Shown piece after piece: positions 1 through 8,698 of a stretch of DNA of 64,000 nt. Location: contig NZ_JAFCKW010000001.1 of assembly GCF_018129965.1 (NCBI RefSeq), positions 620,001 to 684,000 on the forward strand, given 5' to 3'. The notes under the pieces were generated by a model that ran no database searches, was not told the origin of the DNA, and was given only the letters and a program-made list of their open reading frames with translations. Positions within the stretch are counted from its first letter, which is position 1, and each line of letters begins with the position of its first letter. This stretch comes from Bradyrhizobium diazoefficiens (GTDB lineage: Bacteria; Pseudomonadota; Alphaproteobacteria; Rhizobiales; Xanthobacteraceae). Both the position numbers and the translations under genes were made by a program.

Positions 1-312
1 TTCAAGAACCGCGACGAGGCGATCCTTGCCGTCGCGACGGGACGTGCCGACTGCAACGTCTCGCTGGCTGTGCTCTCGGTCTCGACCCTGAAGAAGAATC
101 CGAACCTCGGCGACCTCGCCATCCCGCGCCCGCTGCTGACGCTGCCGACCAACATGGGCATCCGCGCCGAGAGCGACCGCCGCTACAAGGATTTCCTCAG
201 CGCCTGGGCCGACTACAACCGCGCCATGGGCCAGACCCGCGAATGGATGCTGAAGGGCTTCGAGGCGGTCGGTCTCACCGCCGAGGATCTCCCGCCAGAA
301 GTCCAGTTCTGA
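1..312 (+). CDS. Amino-acid ABC transporter substrate-binding protein, C-terminal part
   Basis: Frame 1 is open from the window edge and stops at 310-312, giving about 103 residues of a periplasmic solute-binding protein. The segment near the start (DEAILAVATGRADCNV) has the look of the family-3 binding-protein lobe in which the protein tests a ligand-dependent path, and the last residues (WMLKGFEAVGLTAEDLP) are typical of the C-terminal helix. It lies 13 bp before an amino-acid permease and then an ATPase, so it supplies the ligand-binding part of a polar or aromatic amino-acid importer. The N-terminus and signal peptide are outside the window. The substrate cannot be read from this fragment. 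Confidence 0.75.
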   Translation, partial: FKNRDEAILAVATGRADCNVSLAVLSVSTLKKNPNLGDLAIPRPLLTLPTNMGIRAESDRRYKDFLSAWADYNRAMGQTREWMLKGFEAVGLTAEDLPPEVQF

Positions 313-325
313 CGGCCACGCGACG

Positions 326-988
326 ATGTATGTCTGGGAGTTCGCGGCGCTCAAGCCGTATTGGGGCCTGATCTGGCAAGGGCTCCTGGTCACCCTGTTC
401 TACACGGTGACCACGGTGGTCGCGGGCCTCCTGATCGGACTGGTCGTCGGCATCCTGCGCACGACGGCACCGCGCTGGGTCTCGGTGCCGCTGCGGCTCT
501 ACATCGAGATCTTCCGCTGCACGCCGCTGCTGGTGCAACTGGTCTGGATGTACTACGCCCTGCCCGTCCTGATCGGCGTCGACATGTCGCCGGCGATGGC
601 CTGCTTCATCGCGCTGTCGCTCTATGCCGGCTCGTTCTATGCCGAGATCTTTCGCGGCGGCATCGAGGCGGTCGATGTCGGCCAATGGGAGGCCGGACGC
701 GCCATCGGCATGCGGCGCGGAAAGATCTTCCGCCGCATCGTGCTGCCGCAGGCCACCCAGGTGATGATCCCGTCCTTCATCAACCAGACCATCATGCAGT
801 TGAAGAACACCTCGCTGGTGTCCGTGGTCGCCGTAGGCGACCTCCTCTACCAGGGGTCGGTGATCACAGCGACGAGCTACAAGCCGCTCGAGGTCTACAC
901 CACCATCGCCCTGCTGTATTTCGTCGTGCTGTTCCCGCTGACGCTCGTTGCCGACCGGCTGGAGCTCAGGATGGGAGCACACCGATGA
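326..988 (+). CDS. Amino-acid ABC transporter permease (HisM/GlnP type)
   Basis: A 220-residue inner-membrane permease with about five hydrophobic segments. The EAA loop that contacts the ATPase is visible at residues 122-135 ([14 protein letters not shown]), and the motif RCTPLLVQL near residue 64 is characteristic of the polar amino-acid permease family. It follows the binding protein by 13 bp and its TGA overlaps the ATG of the ATPase, so the three are one operon. Only one permease gene is present, so it probably works as a homodimer. The first gene of the operon is cut by the window edge, so the promoter is not visible. Confidence 0.9.
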   Translation: MYVWEFAALKPYWGLIWQGLLVTLFYTVTTVVAGLLIGLVVGILRTTAPRWVSVPLRLYIEIFRCTPLLVQLVWMYYALPVLIGVDMSPAMACFIALSLYAGSFYAEIFRGGIEAVDVGQWEAGRAIGMRRGKIFRRIVLPQATQVMIPSFINQTIMQLKNTSLVSVVAVGDLLYQGSVITATSYKPLEVYTTIALLYFVVLFPLTLVADRLELRMGAHR

Positions 989-1743
989 GCGCTCTCACCG
1001 CAGACAATATCCATAAGGCATTCGGCGACCATGAGGTGCTCAAGGGCGTCTCGCTCTCGGTCGAACGCGGCGAGGTCGTCACCCTGATCGGCGCCTCCGG
1101 CTCCGGCAAATCCACCTTCCTGCGCTGCCTGAATTTGCTGGAAATGCCGCAGCAGGGCGAGCTTGCGATCGGCATGCATCGGTTCACGTTCGGCAATGGC
1201 CCTCGCACGCCGAAGGACGCGCAACTGGCGCAGCTGCGCGAAAATGTCGGCATGGTGTTCCAGCACTTCAATCTGTTCCCGCACATGTCGGTGCTCGCCA
1301 ATGTCACCGAGGGGCCGGTGCAGGTGAAGGGCATGGCGCGCGCCGAAGCCGACGCGCTCGGCCGCGACCTGCTCGCCAAGGTCGGCCTCGCCGACAAGGC
1401 TGATGCCTTCCCGAGCCGCCTGTCCGGCGGCCAGAAGCAGCGGGTCGCGATCGCCCGCGCGCTGGCGATGAAGCCCGAGGTGATGCTCTTCGACGAGCCG
1501 ACTTCGGCGCTCGATCCCGAACTCGTCGGTGAAGTGCTCTCCGTCATCCGCAGCCTCGCCGCCGAAGGCATGACCATGGTGCTGGTCACGCACGAGATGG
1601 CCTTCGCGGCTGACGTCTCCACCCGCGTCGGCTTCATGAACGACGGGATCATGGCCGAGATCGGCACACCGGACGAGACCATCCGCCAGCCCCGCAGCGA
1701 ACGCCTGAAGGCGTTTTTGGCAAGATTCCACGAGACGCACTAG
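985..1743 (+). CDS. Amino-acid ABC transporter ATP-binding protein
   Basis: A 252-residue ATPase that energises the amino-acid importer. All nucleotide-binding motifs are intact: Walker A at 36-44 (GASGSGKST), Q-loop glutamine near 93, signature LSGGQ at 146-150, Walker B at 167-172 (MLFDEP) and the switch histidine near 203 in THEMAF. The ATG at 985 overlaps the permease stop (ATGA), which implies translational coupling and decides the start. The family (GlnQ/HisP) handles polar amino acids, but the substrate is not determined here. Confidence 0.93.
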   Translation: MSALTADNIHKAFGDHEVLKGVSLSVERGEVVTLIGASGSGKSTFLRCLNLLEMPQQGELAIGMHRFTFGNGPRTPKDAQLAQLRENVGMVFQHFNLFPHMSVLANVTEGPVQVKGMARAEADALGRDLLAKVGLADKADAFPSRLSGGQKQRVAIARALAMKPEVMLFDEPTSALDPELVGEVLSVIRSLAAEGMTMVLVTHEMAFAADVSTRVGFMNDGIMAEIGTPDETIRQPRSERLKAFLARFHETH

Positions 1744-1769
1744 GACCGCGCCGGCCGACAATCGGCGTC

Positions 1770-1856
1770 GGGCTCGCGTCACGTTTTGCGGCAAGATATC
1801 AGACCCTCATGGTAAGGAGCCCGCGAAAGCGGGCGTCTCGAACCATGCAGGCCGAG
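1770..1856. repeat. Dispersed intergenic palindromic repeat (copy 1)
   Basis: The noncoding gap between the ABC operon and the GMC oxidoreductase contains a segment with inverted arms (CCCGC..GCGGG around GAAA). It is almost the same as a segment near 61349-61412: both contain a GCGGCAAGATNTCAG block, a CCCTCATGGT block and AGCGGGCGTCTCGAACCATG. I recognise the pattern as one of the palindromic repeat families of Bradyrhizobium genomes. No gene is seen in 1744-1972. Confidence 0.65.
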
Positions 1857-1972
1857 TTCATCCCACACTCTGTATCGGTCAAATGCGATGGCTCTGTCGC
1901 GGCAATGGCGGCGTGACCTCGGGAAAATAACGCGCTACGGTTCCCGGACAAGATCAAGAGGAAACGCCAATC

Positions 1973-3670
1973 GTGTACGACTACATCATCGTGGGCGGCG
2001 GCTCGGCGGGGTCCGTGCTGGCCCACCGGCTCTCCGCGAAGAGTGCCAACAAGGTCCTGCTGTGCGAGGCCGGGCAGGACACACCACCGGGCAACGAGCC
2101 GGCCGAGATCAGGGACAGCTATCCGGGCACGGCATATTTCGATCCGCGCTTCCACTGGACGGAATTGAAGGTCACGACGCAGGTCGTCAGCCACAACAAT
2201 CCGAACGAAAGTCGGCCGCCCTTGCGCAAATACGAGCAGGCGCGTGTGCTGGGCGGCGGTTCGTCGATCAACGGCCAGATGGCCAACCGCGGCGCACCGG
2301 CCGACTATGACGAATGGGACGCCCGCGGCGCCGAGGGGTGGACCTGGAACGACGTGCTGCCCTATTTCAAGAAGGTCGAGCGCGACCTCGATTTCGACGG
2401 GCCGTATCACGGCAAGGACGGCAGAATTCCGGTGCGCAGAATTCCACGGGAGCACTGGACACGGCATTCGCAGGCCTTCGCCGAAGCCTTCCAGCAGGCC
2501 GGCCATCAATTCGTGCCGGACCAGAACGGCGAATTCGTCGACGGCTTCTTCCCGGTGACGCATTCCAATCAGGCCGAGCAGCGCGTCTCCGCCGCGATGG
2601 GCTATCTCGACCGTGACACGCGCAAGCGCGCCAATCTGACGATCTCGACGAACACGCAGGTTCGGGAGCTGCTGTTCGAAGGCACGCAATGCGTCGGCGT
2701 GAAGGCCATCGTCGACGGGCGGGAGCAGGAATTCCGCGGCCGCGAGATCATTGTCTCCAGCGGCGCGATTCATTCGCCCGCGCATTTGCTGCGCGCCGGC
2801 ATCGGCCCGGTCGGTCACCTCAAGGATCTGGGGATTCCCGTCATGATGGGGCTGCCAGGCGTCGGCCAGCGCCTGATGGACCATCCCTCGATCTCGCTGT
2901 CGTCCTTCGTGCGCCGCGGCGCGCGCATGAACGAGCATACCAGGCGGCACATGCAGCTCGGCCTGCGCTATTCGTCCGGACTGCCGGGCGTGCCCAAGGG
3001 CGACATGTTCGTGGTCCTGCTCAGCAAGTCGGCCTGGCACGCGGTGGGAGAGCAGATCGGCTCGCTGCTCACCTTCGTCAACAAGACCTATTCCGAGACC
3101 GGACAGGTCAAGCTCGCCTCGCGCGATCCCACCGCCGAGCCGATCGTCGAGTTCAATCTGTTGTCAGACCGGCGCGACCTCGATCGCCTGATGAGCGGCT
3201 TTCGCAAGATGGCGGCAGTGCAGATGAGCGACGTCGTCAAGGCGGTGACGGACAAGCCGTTCCCGGCCTCCTACACCGACCGCGTGCGCAAGATCGGCGT
3301 GGTCAACAACACCAACAGGATCCTGACGAAGATCGCCGCGACCCTGATGGACGGCCCCGCGGCGCTGCGTCACTACATGATCGACAATTTCGTGGTCGAG
3401 GGTTTTACCTTCGACGACGTGATCAACGACGACGAGGCGCTGGAGGCCTTCGTGCGCAAGGCGACCATCGGCGTGTGGCACGCCTCGTGCTCGTGCCGCA
3501 TGGGCCGGGCCGATGATCCCATGGCGGTGGTCGACAATCAGGGCCGCGTCAAGGGCATCCAGGGTCTGCGCGTCGTCGACGCCTCGATCTTCCCGGTGGT
3601 GCCGTGCGCCAACACCAATTTTCCGGTGTTGATGTCGGCGGAGAAGATCGCGGCTACGATGATGCAGTGA
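1973..3670 (+). CDS. GMC-family FAD-dependent oxidoreductase (choline/alcohol dehydrogenase type)
   Basis: A 565-residue flavoprotein starting with GTG. The Rossmann FAD-binding motif is at the N-terminus (GGGSAG, residues 8-13), the second GMC signature lies near residue 265 (SSGAIHSPAHLLRAGIG), and the C-terminus carries the catalytic His503 (VWHASCSCRMG) and Asn547 (CANTNFP). The family oxidises alcohols such as choline, alkan-1-ols or sugars; the substrate cannot be told from sequence alone. The 3' end overlaps by 17 bp the 3' end of the convergent carboxylesterase gene. Neighbouring esterase and MFS genes suggest uptake, hydrolysis and oxidation of an ester or alcohol. Confidence 0.88.
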   Translation: MYDYIIVGGGSAGSVLAHRLSAKSANKVLLCEAGQDTPPGNEPAEIRDSYPGTAYFDPRFHWTELKVTTQVVSHNNPNESRPPLRKYEQARVLGGGSSINGQMANRGAPADYDEWDARGAEGWTWNDVLPYFKKVERDLDFDGPYHGKDGRIPVRRIPREHWTRHSQAFAEAFQQAGHQFVPDQNGEFVDGFFPVTHSNQAEQRVSAAMGYLDRDTRKRANLTISTNTQVRELLFEGTQCVGVKAIVDGREQEFRGREIIVSSGAIHSPAHLLRAGIGPVGHLKDLGIPVMMGLPGVGQRLMDHPSISLSSFVRRGARMNEHTRRHMQLGLRYSSGLPGVPKGDMFVVLLSKSAWHAVGEQIGSLLTFVNKTYSETGQVKLASRDPTAEPIVEFNLLSDRRDLDRLMSGFRKMAAVQMSDVVKAVTDKPFPASYTDRVRKIGVVNNTNRILTKIAATLMDGPAALRHYMIDNFVVEGFTFDDVINDDEALEAFVRKATIGVWHASCSCRMGRADDPMAVVDNQGRVKGIQGLRVVDASIFPVVPCANTNFPVLMSAEKIAATMMQ

Positions 3671-5204
3671 CCGGTGGCGATGGCGCGGGCAGCTCCGCCC
3701 ACACGCGAGCGCGCGCGCCGTCGCCGAGCGGAACGACCTGGAACGGCTGGCCGAAGATCGCAAGCGGCTCCTTGGACCGCGCGAACCGAGGCCAGGTCTC
3801 GGCGGCATCAGGCGCGCCGGTCGCAACGAAGCGCAACACGCTTGCCTGGAACCGCGCCGCGACGTCGATGTCGGCGGGCGTCATCGGTCCGCCCTTGCGC
3901 TTCAGAATCGGGCGGTCGATGAACGCGGGCAGATGCGCCCACAGGCAGGCATTGTCCGCGCCGTGGGTCGGCCCCTGCGACAGGAACGGCTCCAGCGCCG
4001 GGCGATGGTCGAACCGGCAGAGCCAGACCGCGCCGCCGGCGGCGGCATGAAGCCGCGCGAGGTCGGCCATCGGGCGATGCCAGAACGCATCCGACAGCAG
4101 CGCTTCGTAAGCATCCTCGTCGAGCCGCGCCGTGGTGCGGTAATCGGACAGCAGGCGATGCCACCCCGCATCGCCAAAAGCAGCGCGCACTTGACGCTCG
4201 GTAGTGCGGATCATCGCGGCCGGCGGCGTGCTCCTGAGGAACATCGCCATCTCGTCGCGGCAGGAGCCAAGCCAGAGCGGAATGTCGCGCAAGGTCCCGT
4301 CGGCGAAGACGTCGCGCGGCTCGCGCGGAATCACGGCGCCGTCGAGCACCGGGCCGAACACGGTGCCGGCCTCGGTCTCGTCCGCGATCATGCGGCCGAC
4401 CCGCTCCACCGCCGCGAACAGTCTCGGTAACGGCACCGACGCCATGGCGGCCGGATCGCGCGACAGCTCGAGCTCTTCGAGCACGCGGCGCGTGACCTCG
4501 TCGGCATGATCCGCGCTCATGATGCTCCGGCCGGGCGCACTGAGGGCCATGGCGCGAATGAACTTGCCCTTTGCCTGCGGCAGGGTCGCCAGCGCGATCA
4601 CCATGGAGGCGCCGGCGGACTGGCCGGACAGCGTGATCGCCTCCGGATCCCCGCCGAAATTCACGATGTTGGCGCGCACCCAGTCGAGCGCGGCGAGCGC
4701 ATCCGAAATGGCGAGATTGTTGGCCTCAACGAGGCCGTGGCGATGTAGTTGCAGGAAACCGAGCGGACCGAGCCGGTAGTTGATGGTGACGATCACCGCC
4801 GGCCCATGCGCGGCAAGGAACGAGCCGTCATAGTCGGCGCCGCCACCGGTGATGAAGGCGCCGCCATGGATGAAGACCAGCACCGGCAGCGGACGATCGG
4901 CCGCAGCCGGCGCGAAGACGTTCAGGCTGAGACAGGATCGCTCGTCGGCGTTTTCGAGAAGACCGGGCTGCGGCGCGTAGGCGCCGTACTCCGTGCAGCG
5001 GCGCGGCTCCGTCCATGCGCACGGCGGTGTCGCTCTGGCAAAACGCGGCGCGATCGCGAACGGCACGCCCTTGAAGGCGCGTACGCCGTTCTGTTCAGAG
5101 CCGATCACCGGCCCGCTCGCGGTTGGGACTGCGTTGGTCAAGATGCGATCGTCACTCTGTCCAGGCTCAGGCGCGCCGCTTGCCGAGATCGGCAATATCG
5201 ACAT
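3654..5204 (-). CDS. Type-B carboxylesterase
   Basis: A 516-residue alpha/beta hydrolase of the carboxylesterase/cholinesterase family. The oxyanion-hole motif HGGAF is at 113-117, the SCLSLNV block at 90-96 and the nucleophile elbow GQSAG at 194-198 (Ser196). A histidine near residue 417 in a GPTHGADN context is the likely catalytic base. No secretion signal is obvious. The start at 5204 lies inside the 3' end of the MFS gene (38-bp overlap), which suggests coupling; a TTG about 60 bp further in (ILTNAVP) is an alternative start. It probably hydrolyses an ester brought in by the upstream MFS transporter. Confidence 0.85.
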   Translation of the reverse strand: MSILPISASGAPEPGQSDDRILTNAVPTASGPVIGSEQNGVRAFKGVPFAIAPRFARATPPCAWTEPRRCTEYGAYAPQPGLLENADERSCLSLNVFAPAAADRPLPVLVFIHGGAFITGGGADYDGSFLAAHGPAVIVTINYRLGPLGFLQLHRHGLVEANNLAISDALAALDWVRANIVNFGGDPEAITLSGQSAGASMVIALATLPQAKGKFIRAMALSAPGRSIMSADHADEVTRRVLEELELSRDPAAMASVPLPRLFAAVERVGRMIADETEAGTVFGPVLDGAVIPREPRDVFADGTLRDIPLWLGSCRDEMAMFLRSTPPAAMIRTTERQVRAAFGDAGWHRLLSDYRTTARLDEDAYEALLSDAFWHRPMADLARLHAAAGGAVWLCRFDHRPALEPFLSQGPTHGADNACLWAHLPAFIDRPILKRKGGPMTPADIDVAARFQASVLRFVATGAPDAAETWPRFARSKEPLAIFGQPFQVVPLGDGARARVWAELPAPSPPVTASS

Positions 5205-6507
5205 TGTGGGTCTCGCGCGCGGTTGCCGCCGATGCGGCCGAGATCACGCAGCAGCAGGCGACGAAAATTGCCACGGGAATCCAGCCGTTCGGCCCCTCGC
5301 CGACCAGGCTTGCGCTCACCAGCGGCGTGAAGCCGGCGGCGAGAAAACCGAGCTGCGTGCCGATCGCCGTCCCGGAATAGCGCACGCGGGCTTCGAACAT
5401 CTCGGCATAGAACGACGGCCAGATCGCATTCGGCGCGGCGTAGACGATACCGGAGAGGATCACCGCGCCAGCGAAGATCGCCATCGTATTCCCCGATGTC
5501 ACCAGCATGAAATAGGGGAACACAAGCACGGCGCAGCCGAGCACGCCGCCGATGAACACCGGCTTGCGGCCGATCCTGTCGGCGAGCATTGCCCAGAACG
5601 GCTGGGTGACCAGCGCCGTAACGTTGGCGAGCACGCCCGCCCACAGCATGGTCGGGCGCGCGACGCCGAACTTGCTGGTGGCGTAGCCGAGGGCGAACAC
5701 GGCCGTCATCGTGCTCACGGTGGCGATCAGTGCACAGCTGATCACGCGCAGCACGGCCGGCCAGGAGTCACGCAACAGCGCGACGACAGGAAAGCGCGCC
5801 ACCTGTTCCTTGTCCTTGATGCCTTGAAACACCGGCGTCTCCGGCATGGTCCGCCGCACCAGATAGGCGACGATCAGCACGAAGAACGACAACAGGAACG
5901 GGATGCGCCACCCCCAGCTCAGCAATTGATCCTCCGGCAGGCTCGACACCGGAATGAACACCAGTGTGGCAAGGATCGCACCGGCCTGGGTGCCGCTGAG
6001 CGTCCAGCTCGTGAAGAAGGCGCGGTTGGAATTGGCCGAATGCTCGAGCGTCAACGAATTCGCTCCGCTCTGCTCGCCGGCTGCAGACAGGCCCTGCAGC
6101 AGGCGCAGCACCGTGAGGATAACGGGCGCGGCGTTGCCGATCGACTTGGCGTCGGGCAGCAGGCCGATCGCGAGCGTCGCGCCGCCCATCAGCACGAGCG
6201 TGAACAGCAGCACCGTCTTGCGACCGATGCGGTCGCCGAAATGACCGAGGATCACGGCGCCGACGGGACGCGCGATATAGCCGATGCCGAACGAGAGCAG
6301 CGCGAGCAGCGTCCCGGTTGCGGGATCGACATTGGCGAAGAACACTTTTGGAAAGATCAGGGCTGCGGCGGTGCCGTAGATGAAGAAGTCGTAATATTCG
6401 AGCATGCTGCCGACGAAGCTCACCAGCGCCGCGCGCTGCGGCAATTTGTTCGGTGTGGCCTCGGCGCTGGCTGATGCACGCAGCGGTGCCGTTGACGTGA
6501 GCGTCAT
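5167..6507 (-). CDS. MFS transporter, metabolite:H+ symporter type
   Basis: A 446-residue, roughly 12-helix transporter. The motif GYIARPVGAVILGHFGDRIG between helices 2 and 3 is typical of the metabolite:H+ symporter (MHS) branch, whose members import organic acids, betaines or aromatic acids. A strong ribosome-binding site (GGGAGGAG) precedes the ATG at 6507. It is transcribed divergently from a TetR gene with a palindromic operator candidate between them, and is followed by the overlapping esterase. The substrate is unknown. Confidence 0.87.
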   Translation of the reverse strand: MTLTSTAPLRASASAEATPNKLPQRAALVSFVGSMLEYYDFFIYGTAAALIFPKVFFANVDPATGTLLALLSFGIGYIARPVGAVILGHFGDRIGRKTVLLFTLVLMGGATLAIGLLPDAKSIGNAAPVILTVLRLLQGLSAAGEQSGANSLTLEHSANSNRAFFTSWTLSGTQAGAILATLVFIPVSSLPEDQLLSWGWRIPFLLSFFVLIVAYLVRRTMPETPVFQGIKDKEQVARFPVVALLRDSWPAVLRVISCALIATVSTMTAVFALGYATSKFGVARPTMLWAGVLANVTALVTQPFWAMLADRIGRKPVFIGGVLGCAVLVFPYFMLVTSGNTMAIFAGAVILSGIVYAAPNAIWPSFYAEMFEARVRYSGTAIGTQLGFLAAGFTPLVSASLVGEGPNGWIPVAIFVACCCVISAASAATARETHNVDIADLGKRRA

Positions 6508-6605
6508 CTGAATCTCCTCCCCCTCTGCCCGGTGCGGCGCGCGTCAGGCCATCCGCCATGCGCGCGTTTTGTTGTCGGTTGGCCGCAACCCCGGTTTGAC
6601 GGCAT

Positions 6606-6625
6606 AATGTACGAACTGGTACGTT
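6606..6625. promoter_or_regulatory. Palindromic operator candidate between MFS and tetR
   Basis: AATGTAC and GTACGTT form inverted arms separated by 6 bp in the spacer between the divergent MFS and TetR genes, 98 bp from the MFS start and 89 bp from the TetR start. The size and place fit a TetR-dimer operator that controls both genes. This is inference from position and symmetry. Confidence 0.55.
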
Positions 6626-6714
6626 TGCGCAATACGCCTTGGATCAGTGCCCCAATGCGTCAAGCTTGCCTTCACCTTCAAGGCGATCCATGGAAAGTGG
6701 CGGGAGAATCTCTG

Positions 6715-7365
6715 ATGCTCGAGCGCATGCCGCCCCCATCGAAGCGCACCAACGACCCCGAGCGCACCAAGCGCGACATCCTCGAAGTGGCGATGGCCGA
6801 GTTCGCCTCGGAAGGCTATTCCGGGGCGCGCGTCGATGCGATCGCGGCGCGCACGCGCACCTCGAAGCGCATGATCTATTACTATTTCGGCGGCAAGGAG
6901 CAGCTCTACCTCGCGGTGCTGGAGGAGGCCTATCGCAGCATCCGCGCGCTGGAGGACCAGCTCGATATCGCGAGCTGCGACGCGCGCGAGGGACTGCGCC
7001 GCCTGATCGAGGCGACCTTCGACCATGACGAACGCAATCCGAACTTCATCCGGCTCGTCAGCATCGAGAATATCCACCACGGCAAGCACCTGAAGCAGAA
7101 CCTGCAACTGCGCCAGCTCAACGCCAGCGTGATCGAAACGCTGGACGGAATCCTCAGGCGCGGTCGCGATGAGGGCGCCTTCCGCGACGACGTCGACGCC
7201 ATCGATCTGCATCTCGCCATCAGCTCCTACTGCTTCTTCCGCGTCGCCAACCGCCACACCTTTGGCGCGCTATTCGACCGGGACCTCAGCGAGCCGAAGG
7301 TGCTGGCGAGGAGCCGCGCGCAGATCGTGGAAATGATATTGGCGTGGCTGGCGGCGACGAAATGA
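6715..7365 (+). CDS. TetR/AcrR-family transcriptional regulator
   Basis: A 216-residue regulator. The N-terminal helix-turn-helix is clear (residues about 15-60, with ERTKRDILEVAMAEF and the recognition part SKRMIYYYFGGKEQLY). The C-terminal domain is of the TetR_C type found in regulators of catabolic transporters. I chose ATG 6715 because GGGAGAA lies 8 bp upstream; the frame stays open to 6532 but that stretch contains the operator candidate and has no good ribosome site. It probably represses the divergent MFS-esterase operon until an unknown ligand binds. Confidence 0.87.
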   Translation: MLERMPPPSKRTNDPERTKRDILEVAMAEFASEGYSGARVDAIAARTRTSKRMIYYYFGGKEQLYLAVLEEAYRSIRALEDQLDIASCDAREGLRRLIEATFDHDERNPNFIRLVSIENIHHGKHLKQNLQLRQLNASVIETLDGILRRGRDEGAFRDDVDAIDLHLAISSYCFFRVANRHTFGALFDRDLSEPKVLARSRAQIVEMILAWLAATK

Positions 7366-7395
7366 GAGCCATCGCAATGACGGCGATGATCACTC

Positions 7396-7472
7396 CGTCA
7401 TTGCAAGCGCAGCGAAGCAATCCAGTGCCTCTGCGGAAAGAGGCTGGATCGCTGCGCTACGTCGCGATGACG
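7396..7472. repeat. REP-like palindromic repeat
   Basis: The two ends are imperfect inverted repeats: GTCATTGCAAGCGCAGCGAAGC at one side and a GCTGCGCTACGTCGCGATGAC-like sequence at the other, with an inner CCAG..CTGG pair. This is the familiar short palindromic repeat of Bradyrhizobium/Rhodopseudomonas intergenic regions. It lies between the converging ends of tetR and uxuA, where it may also act as a transcript end. Confidence 0.7.
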
Positions 7473-7492
7473 ATGTGGACTGAGCTTTGCGT

Positions 7493-8686
7493 CTACCGGT
7501 GCTCGATCGCCCTGATCGCGCCGCGCAGCTCGGCGAGACCGCGGAGGCGGCCGATCGCGGTGTAGCCGGGATTGGTGCGCTTGGTGGCGACGAGATCATC
7601 CAGCATGCGGTGACCGTGGTCCGGGCGGAACACGATCCGCTTGTCCGGTGAACGCCGCGCGTTCTCCTTCAGGAGGGCCTTGAGCACCGCGACCATGTCG
7701 ACGTCGCCATCGAGATGATCGGATTCATAGAACGACAGGCCGTCCGCCTCGCGCTTGGTCGCGCGCAGATGCGCAAAGGCGATGCGCGGGCCGAAGCGCT
7801 CGGCCATCTCGGGCAAATTGTTCTCCGCGCGCACACCGAGCGAACCCGTGCACAGGCAGATGCCGTTGGCCTTCGACGGCACCGCGTCGAACAGCGCCTG
7901 ATAATCGTCGGCGCTGGAAGCAATGCGCGGCAGACCGAACAGCGGCCTTGGCGGATCGTCCGGATGCAGCGTCAGCGACACGCCGAGTTGCTCGGCCACC
8001 GGCGTGACTCGCGCGAGGAATTCGGCGAGATGCTGCCGCAGGATCTTTGGCGTGATGTCGCGATAGGTCTCCAGACGGTCGCGGAATTGCGGGATCGTCA
8101 TCGGTTCGGTGGTCGAGCCCGGCAGCGCGCTGGCGATCACCATGACGAGATAATCGATATCCGCCTGGCTCATCCGGTCGAACAGCGCTTTCGCGCGCGC
8201 CTGCTGCTCCGGCGAATAGTCCTGCACGGCGGCGGGCCGCTTGAGGATATGCAGCTCGAACGCGGCGAAGCGATCCTGGTCGAACCGCATCGCGCGGGCG
8301 CCGTTCGGCAGCTCCCATTCCAGATCGGTGCGGCACCAGTCCACCACCGGCATGAAATTGTAGCAGATGATCTTGATGCCGCAGGCGGCGACTGCCTCCA
8401 GGCTCGCGATCCATGCCTCGATCGACTTGGTCGCCTTGCCGCCGAGACGCTTGACGTCGTCGGGGATCGGAATCGATTCCACCACCGACCAAGTCAGTTG
8501 CGAGCGGCCGGGCTGACCGTTCTCGATGAAGTTCTTGCGCTCCTCGACCGCCTTGCGCGTCCAGGCCTCCCCGATCGGCACCTGATGCAGCGCGGAGACG
8601 ATATCCGTCGCCCCGGCCTGCCTGACATCGTCGAGCGAAACCGGATCATCCGGACCGTACCAGCGCCATCCCTCGAGCATCATCAA
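7493..8686 (-). CDS. uxuA: D-mannonate dehydratase
   Basis: A 397-residue protein that matches UxuA throughout: WRWYGPDDPVSLDDVRQAGA at the start, CYNFMPVVDWCRTDLEW near 105-121 and the metal-binding region FRPDHGHRMLDD near the C-terminus. UxuA dehydrates D-mannonate to 2-keto-3-deoxy-D-gluconate in the hexuronate branch leading to the Entner-Doudoroff pathway. The start at 8686 has a GGGAGGA ribosome site. It is the last gene of the gntR-dctP-dctQ-dctM-adh-uxuA run, 12 bp after the dehydrogenase gene. Length is normal for the family. Confidence 0.93.
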   Translation of the reverse strand: MMMLEGWRWYGPDDPVSLDDVRQAGATDIVSALHQVPIGEAWTRKAVEERKNFIENGQPGRSQLTWSVVESIPIPDDVKRLGGKATKSIEAWIASLEAVAACGIKIICYNFMPVVDWCRTDLEWELPNGARAMRFDQDRFAAFELHILKRPAAVQDYSPEQQARAKALFDRMSQADIDYLVMVIASALPGSTTEPMTIPQFRDRLETYRDITPKILRQHLAEFLARVTPVAEQLGVSLTLHPDDPPRPLFGLPRIASSADDYQALFDAVPSKANGICLCTGSLGVRAENNLPEMAERFGPRIAFAHLRATKREADGLSFYESDHLDGDVDMVAVLKALLKENARRSPDKRIVFRPDHGHRMLDDLVATKRTNPGYTAIGRLRGLAELRGAIRAIEHR

Positions 8687-8698
8687 GATCCTCCCCGA

